From Streptomyces halstedii (GTDB taxonomy: Bacteria; Actinomycetota; Actinomycetes; Streptomycetales; Streptomycetaceae), in the NCBI GenBank assembly GCA_000720535.1, contig JOAZ01000004.1, forward strand, positions 62,001 to 126,000: 64,000 bases of DNA, in the 5' to 3' direction. Shown one piece after another: positions 1 to 8,769 of the stretch (its first letter is position 1; the number at the start of each line of letters is the position of its first letter). The notes below the pieces were generated by a model. The model was not told the origin of the DNA. It did not search any database and was given only the letters and a program-made list of their open reading frames with translations. Both the position numbers and the translations under genes were made by a program.

Positions 1-212
1 GGGAGCAGCTCGCCGAACGGATCGGCGCCCAGGGCGCGCTACGGCTCCGCGACAAGGGCGGGGCCCTGCTCACCGACTGCCTGGACCAGGTCCTGCACGG
101 TGAACGCGACCGGAGACTCGCCCCGCTGGACGCGCTGGAAGTCGCACCGGAACCCCAGGCGGAACTGATCGCCGCACTGTCCGTCATGAAGAAGGAGAGG
201 AGCCGGCGATGA
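1..212 (+). CDS. 3' end of a gene co-transcribed with the following GTPase (partial)
   Basis: An open frame runs from the window edge to a TGA at 210-212 and encodes the last 69 or so residues of a protein, ending in KKERSRR. Its stop overlaps the ATG of the next gene in an ATGA arrangement, so the two are probably translationally coupled. The visible tail is alpha-helical and charged, with no motif. In Streptomyces the YfjP-type GTPase that follows is usually preceded by a second dynamin-like GTPase, so this is probably the end of that partner (DynA-type). This is inferred from position; the tail alone does not identify it. Confidence 0.6.
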   Translation, partial: EQLAERIGAQGALRLRDKGGALLTDCLDQVLHGERDRRLAPLDALEVAPEPQAELIAALSVMKKERSRR

Positions 213-2440
213 CCGCCGTCACCGACCAGAACCAGGACCAGGACCAGGACAGGAGCCGCGACCACGGCCAGGGCCGCGACCCGGAGTCGGAGAGGGCGCG
301 GGAGGGCGCGGAACGGCACTGGGACGACGGGCTCATCGCACGGCGCGCCGCCGCCGTCGTACGCGAGGCCGAAACCGGCGTGCGGCCGCCGGAGGAGGAC
401 GTACGGCCCCAGGTCGAGGCGTACGGGCTCCAGACCGGCCCCCTGCGGCCGAGGCTGGACGCCCTGCGGGAACTGGTCGGGCTGTCCCGGGCGCGGCTCG
501 ACGGGGACACGCTCACCGAGGCGGGCCGGGTGCTGGACGAGGCGTCGGCCCGGCAGCGGCTCTCCTCACGGCACACGGTCGTCGCCATCGCCGGGGCCAC
601 CGGCAGCGGGAAGTCCACCCTGTTCAACGCCCTGGCCTGCTCGCAGATCAGCGAGACGGGACTGCGCCGGCCGACCACGTCCGCGCCGATCGCGTGCAGT
701 TGGACCGACGGCGCGGCCGGGCTGCTGGACCGGCTGGCCATCCCCGGCCGGCTGCGGCGGCGCCCCCTCCTGGGCGGCGCGCGGGCCGACGAGCCGTTGC
801 AGGGGCTGGTCCTGGTGGACCTGCCCGACCACGACTCGGCGGCGACCGGGCACCGGGACGAGGTGGACCGGGTGCTGGCGCTGGTCGACGCGGTGATCTG
901 GGTCGTGGACCCGGAGAAGTACGCGGACGCGGCCCTGCACGAGCGCTATCTGCGGCCGCTCGCCGGACACGCCGAGGTCACCTTCGTCGTCCTCAACCAG
1001 ATCGACCGGCTTCCCGGGGAGGCCGCGGACCTCGTCCTGGACGACCTGCGCAGGCTGCTGGACGAGGACGGCGTGGCGGTGGGGGAGCACGGCGACCCCG
1101 GAGCCACCGTCATGGCCCTCTCGGCGCTCACCGGAGAAGGGGTCGCGGACCTGCGGGAACTCCTCGGCCGGTTCGTCCAGGACCGTACGGCGGCGGCGCG
1201 CAGGCTCTCCGCCGACGTGGACGCGGCCGCCGCGAGGCTTCGGCCTGTGTACGTCGCCGAGGGGCGCCCCGGACTCGGCGAGCGGGCCCGCGACGCGTTC
1301 ACCGACCGGCTGGCCGACGCCGTGGGTGCCACGGCGGCGGGGCAGGCCGCGGAGCGCGAGTGGCGCAGGAACGCCGGACGGGCCTGCGGGACGCCGTGGC
1401 TGCGGCTGTGGCGCTGGTACGAGTCCACCCGGCAGCTCGGCGGCGGCCTGGACCTGATGGCCCAGGCGCTCGCGCCGCCCGAGGAGGAGCTGACCGCCCG
1501 GCAGCGGGTGGAACAGGCGGTGCGCAAGCTCGCGGACGACGCGGTCGAGGGGCTGCCCGAGCCATGGGCGCAGGCGGTGCGCGAGACGGCGGTGAACGGG
1601 GCGAAGGGGCTGCCCGAGGCTCTGGACGAGCTGTCGCGGAAGGCCCAGGCGGGCGCGCGGCCCGCCGGGGGCAAGGAGCGTACGGCGGACGGGGACGGGG
1701 ACGGGGACGGGGACGGGGACGGGACGGGCACCGAGACCGCGACCGGGACCGGGACGGGCACCGGGACCGGGAAGAGGCGGGGGAGCGGCGCGGAGGGCCG
1801 TTCCGTGCGGCAGCGCCCCGGATCCGGGCCGGAAGGGGCGGGGACGCCGGGCGGGCCGGAGGCATCGGAGGGGCCGGACGCCTCGGACGCCTCGGTCGTG
1901 TCGGGGGCTTCGGGGGCTTCAGGGGGTTCGAGGCCTGCGGGAGCTTCGAGACCTGCGGGGTCGGCGGGCGCGCGGGCGGTGGCCCCGGCCGGGAAGCGTG
2001 GTTCCGGGGCGGCGGCCGGGCAGGTCAAGGCCGTCAGGCCCGCGGTGGGCGCGCTCGGCGGACGCGCCGCCAAGCCGCCGCGGCCCGGCTGGTGGCCGGC
2101 CGCCGTGCTGGTGCAGGCGTCCATGACCCTGCTCCAGATCTTCGGCGGGCTGTGGCTGCTCGGCCAGATCGTCGGGGTACTCGAACCCGGGCTGATCGTC
2201 CCCGCCCTGCTCATGCTGGCCGGAGTGGTCGGCGGGCCGCTGGTGGAGTGGTCGTGCGCGGCCGCCGCCCGCGGGCCCGCGCGACGGTACGGGCAGGAGG
2301 CCGAACGGCGGCTGCGGGACGCGGCCGCCGCGTGCGGCAGGGCCAGGGTCCTTGACCCGGTCGCCGCCGAACTGGCGCGCTACCGCGAGGTACGGGAGCG
2401 GTACGTGACGGTGACGGAGTTCTCCACAACCGGCCGGTAG
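209..2440 (+). CDS. YfjP/dynamin-like membrane GTPase
   Basis: This is a 743-residue GTPase. The P-loop GATGSGKST lies at about residues 129-137, a G3-like LVDLPDHDS near 206 and the G4 motif NQID near 262. The C-terminal part has two hydrophobic segments (about residues 630-685) that would form a membrane hairpin. Between G domain and membrane part lies a long low-complexity linker rich in GD, GT and SGA repeats, encoded by a hexanucleotide array at 1691-1773. Families of this type include the Streptomyces dynamin-like DynA/DynB pair, which stabilises FtsZ at sporulation septa; the position as second gene of a coupled pair with a C-terminal membrane hairpin fits DynB, but I assign only the family. 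The N-terminus also carries a QD repeat. The start is fixed by the ATGA overlap with the upstream gene. Confidence 0.85.
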   Translation: MTAVTDQNQDQDQDRSRDHGQGRDPESERAREGAERHWDDGLIARRAAAVVREAETGVRPPEEDVRPQVEAYGLQTGPLRPRLDALRELVGLSRARLDGDTLTEAGRVLDEASARQRLSSRHTVVAIAGATGSGKSTLFNALACSQISETGLRRPTTSAPIACSWTDGAAGLLDRLAIPGRLRRRPLLGGARADEPLQGLVLVDLPDHDSAATGHRDEVDRVLALVDAVIWVVDPEKYADAALHERYLRPLAGHAEVTFVVLNQIDRLPGEAADLVLDDLRRLLDEDGVAVGEHGDPGATVMALSALTGEGVADLRELLGRFVQDRTAAARRLSADVDAAAARLRPVYVAEGRPGLGERARDAFTDRLADAVGATAAGQAAEREWRRNAGRACGTPWLRLWRWYESTRQLGGGLDLMAQALAPPEEELTARQRVEQAVRKLADDAVEGLPEPWAQAVRETAVNGAKGLPEALDELSRKAQAGARPAGGKERTADGDGDGDGDGDGTGTETATGTGTGTGTGKRRGSGAEGRSVRQRPGSGPEGAGTPGGPEASEGPDASDASVVSGASGASGGSRPAGASRPAGSAGARAVAPAGKRGSGAAAGQVKAVRPAVGALGGRAAKPPRPGWWPAAVLVQASMTLLQIFGGLWLLGQIVGVLEPGLIVPALLMLAGVVGGPLVEWSCAAAARGPARRYGQEAERRLRDAAAACGRARVLDPVAAELARYREVRERYVTVTEFSTTGR
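1691..1773 (+). repeat. In-frame hexanucleotide array inside the GTPase gene
   Basis: About thirteen units of a 6-base period are visible: five perfect GGGGAC copies at 1691-1720, then degenerate GGGACC/GGGCAC units. They encode alternating Gly-Asp and then Gly-Thr in the linker. Since the unit is 6 bases, copy-number change would alter linker length by two residues and keep the frame. A shorter array (ACCAGG units, about 224-254) encodes the QD repeat at the N-terminus. Confidence 0.85.
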
Positions 2441-2537
2441 TCCACAGGCCCCGGCGCTATCCGCCGCCCTCGTCCAGCATGGAGAACACGGACGGCGGCG
2501 GTCGGCGCCGCCGAAGGGACAGGACCGGGGGACGGGC

Positions 2538-2963
2538 ATGAACGAGACGATGGTGACGCTGGTGGGCAACGCGGCCACGGCGGTGGACTACCGGGAGACG
2601 GCGACGGGCCCGATGGCCCGCTTCCGGATGGCGGTGACGCCCCGGCGGTGGGACCGGGGGAAACAGGAATGGGCGGACGGCCACACCAGCTTCTACACCG
2701 TGTGGGCCTGGCGGACCCTGGCCTCCAACCTGGCCGGATCGGTCTCGGTGGGAGAACCACTGGTGGTGCACGGCCGGTTGAAGGTGCGCGAGGACGAGCG
2801 CGACGGCGGGCGGAAGACGTCCGTCGACATCGAGGCCGTGGCGGTGGGCCACGACCTGACCAGGGGCACGGCGGCCTTCCGCAGAGTCCTCCGCGCGGAC
2901 CCGGCCGCAACCGAACCGACGCGCCGTCAGGAACCCGCCACCGTACTGGCGTCGGTGTCCTGA
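2538..2963 (+). CDS. ssbB: Single-stranded DNA-binding protein, short paralogue (SsbB type)
   Basis: This is a 141-residue OB-fold protein. It starts MNETMVTLVGNAA and contains the SSB core pattern FRMAVTP, FYTVWAWRTLA and GEPLVVHGRLKVRE. It lacks the long Gly/Pro-rich tail and the acidic DDDIPF tip that recruits partner proteins in the essential SSB. That matches the SsbB paralogue of Streptomyces, which is needed for chromosome segregation during sporulation. It lies about 100 bases downstream of the GTPase gene on the same strand. A G-rich stretch (GGGGGACGGG) precedes the ATG. Standing next to a septum-type GTPase suggests a sporulation context; this is inference. Confidence 0.85.
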   Translation: MNETMVTLVGNAATAVDYRETATGPMARFRMAVTPRRWDRGKQEWADGHTSFYTVWAWRTLASNLAGSVSVGEPLVVHGRLKVREDERDGGRKTSVDIEAVAVGHDLTRGTAAFRRVLRADPAATEPTRRQEPATVLASVS

Positions 2964-2987
2964 ACAAGTGCGGCGCGCGGGCGGGCT

Positions 2988-3014
2988 ATAACGATTCCGA
3001 GTCGGAATGGTTAT
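2988..3014. promoter_or_regulatory. 27-base near-perfect palindrome upstream of the thioester surface protein
   Basis: The left half reads ATAAC-N-ATTCCGA and the right half TCGGAAT-N-GTTAT, mirrored around a single base at 3001. Only the centre and one symmetric pair (2993/3009) break the symmetry. It is AT-rich for this genome, lies 137 bases before the GTG of the surface-protein gene, and is not followed by a T-run. It therefore looks like a dimeric repressor or activator operator rather than a terminator for ssbB, although the latter is not excluded. The TATAAC inside the left arm could also serve as a -10 element. Confidence 0.65.
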
Positions 3015-3150
3015 CTGATGGCCGGATGGGGGACTCTCCTCCGCTTGATCCATACGATTCCTCAGTACTCATGCGGCACTTGAGTTTGCTGGCGAGGCAC
3101 CTCCCACACGCGCACCACGTGCGTGCAGGTCTCGCCCGGAGGGGAATTCT

Positions 3151-4692
3151 GTGTTTTCAGCGTCTTCAGCATCCGCTCCGTCGTCGCCCAAGGCGATGAC
3201 GGAGCAGTCCATACAGGCTCGGACCGGAGGTCGCCGGCACGGCCAGGAGCCAGGCCGGAGCGGACGGGGTCGCGGCCTCGCCCGGGTCGGCGCCGCGGTG
3301 CTCGCCTCAGGACTGGTCGCGGCCGGCACGCTCGTCGGCGCGACGGCGGCGGCGGCCGACGATGTCACCCAGCACCAGGGTGGTGCGGTCGCGGTGCTGG
3401 ACGGTCTGAAGACCTACGGCATCGCGCAGCTCAACAACGGCAAGGGCAAGCCCCAGGACCTTCCGGCCGGGCTGTTCGAGATGAACGTCGACGGCGGCGG
3501 CACGCTGAAGACGTACTGCATCGACATCCACAACCCCACGCAGGACCGCGCGAAGTACCTGGAGACCCCCTGGGACCAGTCCTCGCTCGGCGCCAACGAC
3601 GACGCGGGCAAGATCCGCTGGATCCTCCAGCACTCCTACCCGCAGGTCGACGACCTGGCCGGGCTGGCCGCCAAGGCCGGGACCGGACCGCTCACCGAGA
3701 AGACCGCCGCCGCCGGTACCCAGGTCGCCATCTGGCGCTTCTCGGACAAGGCCGACGTCACGGCCAAGGACAAGAACGCCGAGAAGCTCGCCGACTGGCT
3801 CCAGGAGAACGCGGCGAACGTCGCGGAGCCCAAGGCCTCCGTGGCGCTCTCCCCCGCCGCGGTCTCCGGCAAGGCCGGTGAGCGGCTGGGTCCGATCACC
3901 GTCCACACCGACGCCGGCCAGGTCTCGGTGGCGCCGCCCGCCGACGCCGCCGCCAGCGGTGTCCAGGTCACCGACAAGGACGGCAAGGCCGTCACCGAGG
4001 CCGCCAACGGCAGCGAGCTGTACTTCGCCGTGCCCGAGGACGCCGCCGACGGTTCCGCCTCGCTCTCCGTCCAGGCCTCGACCTCCGTGCCCGTGGGCCG
4101 GGTCTTCGCCGGGCTGACCAAGAGCCAGACGATGATCCTCGCCGGTTCCAGCGAGTCCACCGTCACCGCGACGGCGACCGCGACCTGGGCGAAGAAGGGG
4201 GCCGTTCCGGCGGTCACCGCGGAGAAGAACTGCGCCAAGGGCGGCGTGGACATCACCGCGAGCAACTCGGGCGACGAGGCGTTCACCTTCGAGCTCGCCG
4301 GTACCGAGCACACCGTCGCCGCGGGTGAGACCAGCACGGTGACCATCCCGGTCGGCGAGGACGAGGCCTACGACTTCACGATCACCGGCCCCGGTGGTTT
4401 CAAGAAGAACTTCAAGGGCGTCCTGGACTGCGAGACCGCCGGTACCCCCGCACCGGGTGACGGTGACGGAACCGACACCCAGACCGGCGCCAGCCCGTCG
4501 CCCGTCGCCTCCACCGGCACCGGCACCGGCACCGACAACGGTGGCTCGACCGGCACCGACGGTGACCTCGCCGCGACCGGTGGCTCCAGCGCCACCCCGA
4601 TCATCGCGGGCGTCGCGATCGCCCTCGTCGTCGTCGGCGGCGGCGCGGTCTTCATGCTCCGCCGCAAGAAGCCGCAGATCAGCGGTGAGTGA
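3151..4692 (+). CDS. LAXTG-anchored surface protein with TQXA thioester domain
   Basis: This is a 513-residue exported protein. After a basic N-terminus comes a signal peptide (hydrophobic VGAAVLASGLVAAGTLVG, cleavage near ATAAAADD). The thioester (TQXA) domain follows, with the reactive Cys in TYCID at about residue 123 and a downstream Gln region (AAAGTQVAIWRF); such domains form an internal Cys-Gln bond that can couple covalently to host or matrix surfaces. Ig-like repeats and a Thr/Gly/Pro-rich spacer lead to LAATG (about 473-477), a hydrophobic span and an RRKK tail, which is the sortase E type signal of Streptomyces. The GTG start at 3151 has a strong GGAGGGG six bases upstream. It appears monocistronic, with a palindrome upstream and a hairpin downstream. 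Confidence 0.88.
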   Translation: MFSASSASAPSSPKAMTEQSIQARTGGRRHGQEPGRSGRGRGLARVGAAVLASGLVAAGTLVGATAAAADDVTQHQGGAVAVLDGLKTYGIAQLNNGKGKPQDLPAGLFEMNVDGGGTLKTYCIDIHNPTQDRAKYLETPWDQSSLGANDDAGKIRWILQHSYPQVDDLAGLAAKAGTGPLTEKTAAAGTQVAIWRFSDKADVTAKDKNAEKLADWLQENAANVAEPKASVALSPAAVSGKAGERLGPITVHTDAGQVSVAPPADAAASGVQVTDKDGKAVTEAANGSELYFAVPEDAADGSASLSVQASTSVPVGRVFAGLTKSQTMILAGSSESTVTATATATWAKKGAVPAVTAEKNCAKGGVDITASNSGDEAFTFELAGTEHTVAAGETSTVTIPVGEDEAYDFTITGPGGFKKNFKGVLDCETAGTPAPGDGDGTDTQTGASPSPVASTGTGTGTDNGGSTGTDGDLAATGGSSATPIIAGVAIALVVVGGGAVFMLRRKKPQISGE

Positions 4693-4736
4693 ATGAGCCA
4701 GTGACCACCGGCGCCTCGTGGGAGTGCGCCGGTGAC

Positions 4737-4766
4737 GGGCCCGGTACGGACATCCGTACCGGGCCC
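4737..4766 (+). terminator. Strong hairpin after the surface-protein gene
   Basis: A perfect 14-bp stem (GGGCCCGGTACGGA with its complement) closes a 2-base loop 45 bases after the stop codon. No good T-tract follows, which is usual for Streptomyces terminators. Confidence 0.75.
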
Positions 4767-4770
4767 TGTC

Positions 4771-4850
4771 GCGTTCCGGACCCTTCCCGGCCCTTCCCGG
4801 GCGGTTCCGGGCGGCTCCGGGCGGTTCCGGAGGGGTCCGGGTGGTTCCGG
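4771..4850 (+). repeat. 10-bp tandem repeat array upstream of ettA
   Basis: Eight consecutive 10-base units run through this stretch. The last five are variants of GCGGTTCCGG, with one change or none in three of them. The array sits between the terminator and the ettA promoter region, about 120 bases before the ettA start. No function is visible; a period of one helical turn would place every unit on the same face of the DNA. Confidence 0.8.
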
Positions 4851-4968
4851 GGCGTCCCGTGGGGTGGGACATCCGGTACCGGGGACCGAACGGGTTTCCT
4901 TCCGGGTGCGGACGTCAGGCAAGATGGGTGTATCTGCCCACACCTCTATTGCTGCCGGACGGTTTCTC

Positions 4969-6633
<1,665 letters not shown>

Positions 6634-6635
6634 CC

Positions 6636-7058
6636 GTGGCGCGTCACCTCTACAGCTGCCCGCTGCGCTGGTCGGACATGGATGCCTTCGGCCACGTGAA
6701 CAACGTGGTCTTCCTCCGCTACCTGGAGGAGGCGCGCATCGACTTCATGTTCCGGCTGGCGCCGGGGGACGGTTCGCCGTCCTTCGCGGGCGGGTCCGTC
6801 GTGGCCCGGCACGAGATCGACTACGTGCGCCCGCTGGTTCACCGGCACGCCCCGGTGACCGTCGAGTCCTGGGTCACGAAGATCGGCGCCGCGTCCCTGA
6901 CGATCGCCTACGAGATCAAGGACCCCGAGCAGGTCTACGTACGGGCCTCGACGATCGTCGTGCCGTACGACCTGGCGGCGGAGCGGCCCCGGCGGATCAC
7001 CGCCGAGGAGAAGCTCTTCCTCCAGGAGTACCTGGATCAGGAGCCCGCTGCCGTATGA
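6636..7058 (+). CDS. Acyl-CoA thioesterase, 4HBT hot-dog fold
   Basis: This is a 140-residue protein. The N-terminal YSCPLRWSDMDAFGHVNN matches the 4-hydroxybenzoyl-CoA thioesterase pattern, with the catalytic Asp in WSDMDAFGHVN and a helix YLEEARIDFM behind it. Such enzymes hydrolyse acyl-CoA or acyl-carrier thioesters; the substrate is unknown. The GTG at 6636 is chosen because a CGAGG lies six bases upstream and the protein then begins right at the fold. It lies directly after ettA and overlaps the next gene by ATGA, so the three genes probably form one transcript. Confidence 0.85.
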   Translation: MARHLYSCPLRWSDMDAFGHVNNVVFLRYLEEARIDFMFRLAPGDGSPSFAGGSVVARHEIDYVRPLVHRHAPVTVESWVTKIGAASLTIAYEIKDPEQVYVRASTIVVPYDLAAERPRRITAEEKLFLQEYLDQEPAAV

Positions 7059-7744
7059 CGGTGCCCGTACGGTCGCTGGGGTTCGCCGACACGAGGGAGG
7101 CGGCCGATCTCGCCGCGTTCCTCGGCCGGCTGCTCCACTACGACCGGGCCGCCGCCGTCCGCCTCCAGGCGGGCGGCGGCGCGCTCGCGGTGTTCGGCAG
7201 GCCGCCGTCGTTCGAGGTCCTCGCGATCCGTACGGCGCGGCTGTCCGGCAGCCACACGTTCGACGTCACCGTCTCCGCCGGTGAACTCCTCGAAGCGCTC
7301 GACCCGCAGGGCGGCGACGGACCGGCGGCCGATCTGCCCGGCCCCGTCACCGGCCCGCCGTGGACCGGGGTGCTGCCTCCGCGCGGCGGATGGCGGCCCA
7401 CCGACGGGCTGCCGTCCCCCGTCGACCTGGGTACCGCGCTGGCCGACGCCGTCGCCGAGTTCCGGGCGCGGGACGCGGCCCTGCCCGAGGAGCGGCGCAC
7501 CCGGGCGGAGCGCGATCTGATCGGGCACGACATCTGGTCCCGCACCCTCGGCTCCACCGAACTCCCGCTGCGCGCCGTGCACGCCGCCCAGTGCCTGGGC
7601 TTCCTGCGCGCGGCACCCGGCTTCCCGGTCGCTCTGCTCACGGCCGGTTCATGGCTGCGGCTGCGTACCCCGTTCGGCTCGGTGGCCCTCAGGGGCGCCG
7701 GCGGCGGGCTCGGCACGCTCGCGGTCACCGTCCAGAGGGCCTGA
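7055..7744 (+). CDS. Conserved hypothetical protein of the ettA-thioesterase operon
   Basis: This is a 229-residue protein that I do not recognise. It begins MTVPVRSLGFADTREAADLA and has no signal peptide, membrane segment or nucleotide-binding motif. It is mixed alpha/beta with a conserved-looking middle (ERDLIGHDIWSRTLGSTELP). The ATG overlaps the thioesterase stop (ATGA), which supports translational coupling and a real gene. The downstream gene converges on it after only 29 bases, where the motif CCTGAGG is repeated three times. Confidence 0.7.
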   Translation: MTVPVRSLGFADTREAADLAAFLGRLLHYDRAAAVRLQAGGGALAVFGRPPSFEVLAIRTARLSGSHTFDVTVSAGELLEALDPQGGDGPAADLPGPVTGPPWTGVLPPRGGWRPTDGLPSPVDLGTALADAVAEFRARDAALPEERRTRAERDLIGHDIWSRTLGSTELPLRAVHAAQCLGFLRAAPGFPVALLTAGSWLRLRTPFGSVALRGAGGGLGTLAVTVQRA

Positions 7745-7773
7745 GGAGCCTGAGGGGCCTGAGACCCGAGCGC

Positions 7774-8769
7774 CTACGGCCGCCCCGACGCGTCCGGCCT
7801 CTCAGAGGTCTCCCGCTTCTCCGACGCGTCCGGCCACACCCCGATGTGGTCCCGTTCCAGCTCCAGCATCACCCGGTGCTCCATGCCCAGCGCCTCGGTG
7901 TAGTCGGCCGGCAGTTGCAGCCGTCCCGCCCGGTCGAGCATCGCGTACTCCCGGGCCACCTGGGACTCCTGGCCCGTCGCCGCGTCCACCTCGGTGTGCC
8001 GCAGCACCTCGGAGGAGGTCCGGCCGTCGCGGATCGCCACCGTACGCCGTACCTCGCTCGCCACCGCCTGGTCGTGGGTCACGATCACGATCGTGGTGCC
8101 CAGCTCGTCGTTGGCCCGGCGGAACGCGGCGAAGACCTGCTCGCCGGTGGCCGAGTCCAGCTCACCGGTCGGCTCGTCCGCCAGCAGGACCGAGGGGTTG
8201 TTGGCCAGCGCCACCGCGATCGCCACCCGCTGCTGCTGGCCGCCGGACATCTGCGCCGGGCGGCGGTCCCGGCAGTCCTCGACCTCCAGCATCCGCAGCA
8301 ACGACTCGGCCCGCGCCGCCCGTTCGCGGCTCCGGCCGCCTCCGCGCAACTGCATCGGAAGGGTGATGTTCTGAGCGGCCGTCAGATACGACAGCAGGTT
8401 GCGGGCCGTCTGCTGCCACACGAACCCGACCACGTCGCGGCGGTAGCCCAGCCGCTCCTTGGCCCCCATCGCCAGCAGGTCGCGGCCCGCCACCTTCGCC
8501 GACCCCGCCGTGGGCACGTCGAGCCCCGCCAGGATGTTCATCAGGGTGGACTTCCCGCTGCCGGAAGCGCCGACCAACGCCATCAACTCGCCCTCGGCGA
8601 CGAGCAGGTCGAGCCCCTGGAGCGCCTGCACCTCCACCCCGTCCAGGGAGAAGATACGGACCAGCCGGTCGCAGGCGATCAGGGCGTCGTGGCCGTACGA
8701 GGGCCGGTCGCGGCGTGCGGCGGCCCGCTGTTCGAGCTCCGCCAGGGTGGTCTCGGTCGACGACGTCAT
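7774..8769 (-). CDS. MacB/LolD-type ABC transporter ATPase with AbrB-like C-terminal tail
   Basis: This 331-residue ATPase has Walker A GASGSGKST, the Q-loop region FVWQQTARNLL, signature MSGGQQQRVAIA, Walker B VLLADEPTGELD and the switch His in IVTHD. These are typical of the MacB/LolD branch that works with FtsX-like permeases. After the ATPase domain, at about residues 265-310, comes AMLDRAGRLQLP followed by YTEALGM and VMLELERDHIGVWP. This matches the spacing of the SpoVT/AbrB swapped-hairpin fold. The start ATG at 8769 overlaps the stop of the upstream permease (ATGA on the minus strand). It is the last gene of a three-gene exporter operon. Confidence 0.85.
   Translation of the reverse strand: MTSSTETTLAELEQRAAARRDRPSYGHDALIACDRLVRIFSLDGVEVQALQGLDLLVAEGELMALVGASGSGKSTLMNILAGLDVPTAGSAKVAGRDLLAMGAKERLGYRRDVVGFVWQQTARNLLSYLTAAQNITLPMQLRGGGRSRERAARAESLLRMLEVEDCRDRRPAQMSGGQQQRVAIAVALANNPSVLLADEPTGELDSATGEQVFAAFRRANDELGTTIVIVTHDQAVASEVRRTVAIRDGRTSSEVLRHTEVDAATGQESQVAREYAMLDRAGRLQLPADYTEALGMEHRVMLELERDHIGVWPDASEKRETSERPDASGRP

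Noticed and set aside
1691-1773. Hexamer array considered as CRISPR or promoter repeat
   Set aside because: There are no spacers, and the units are in frame inside a coding region.
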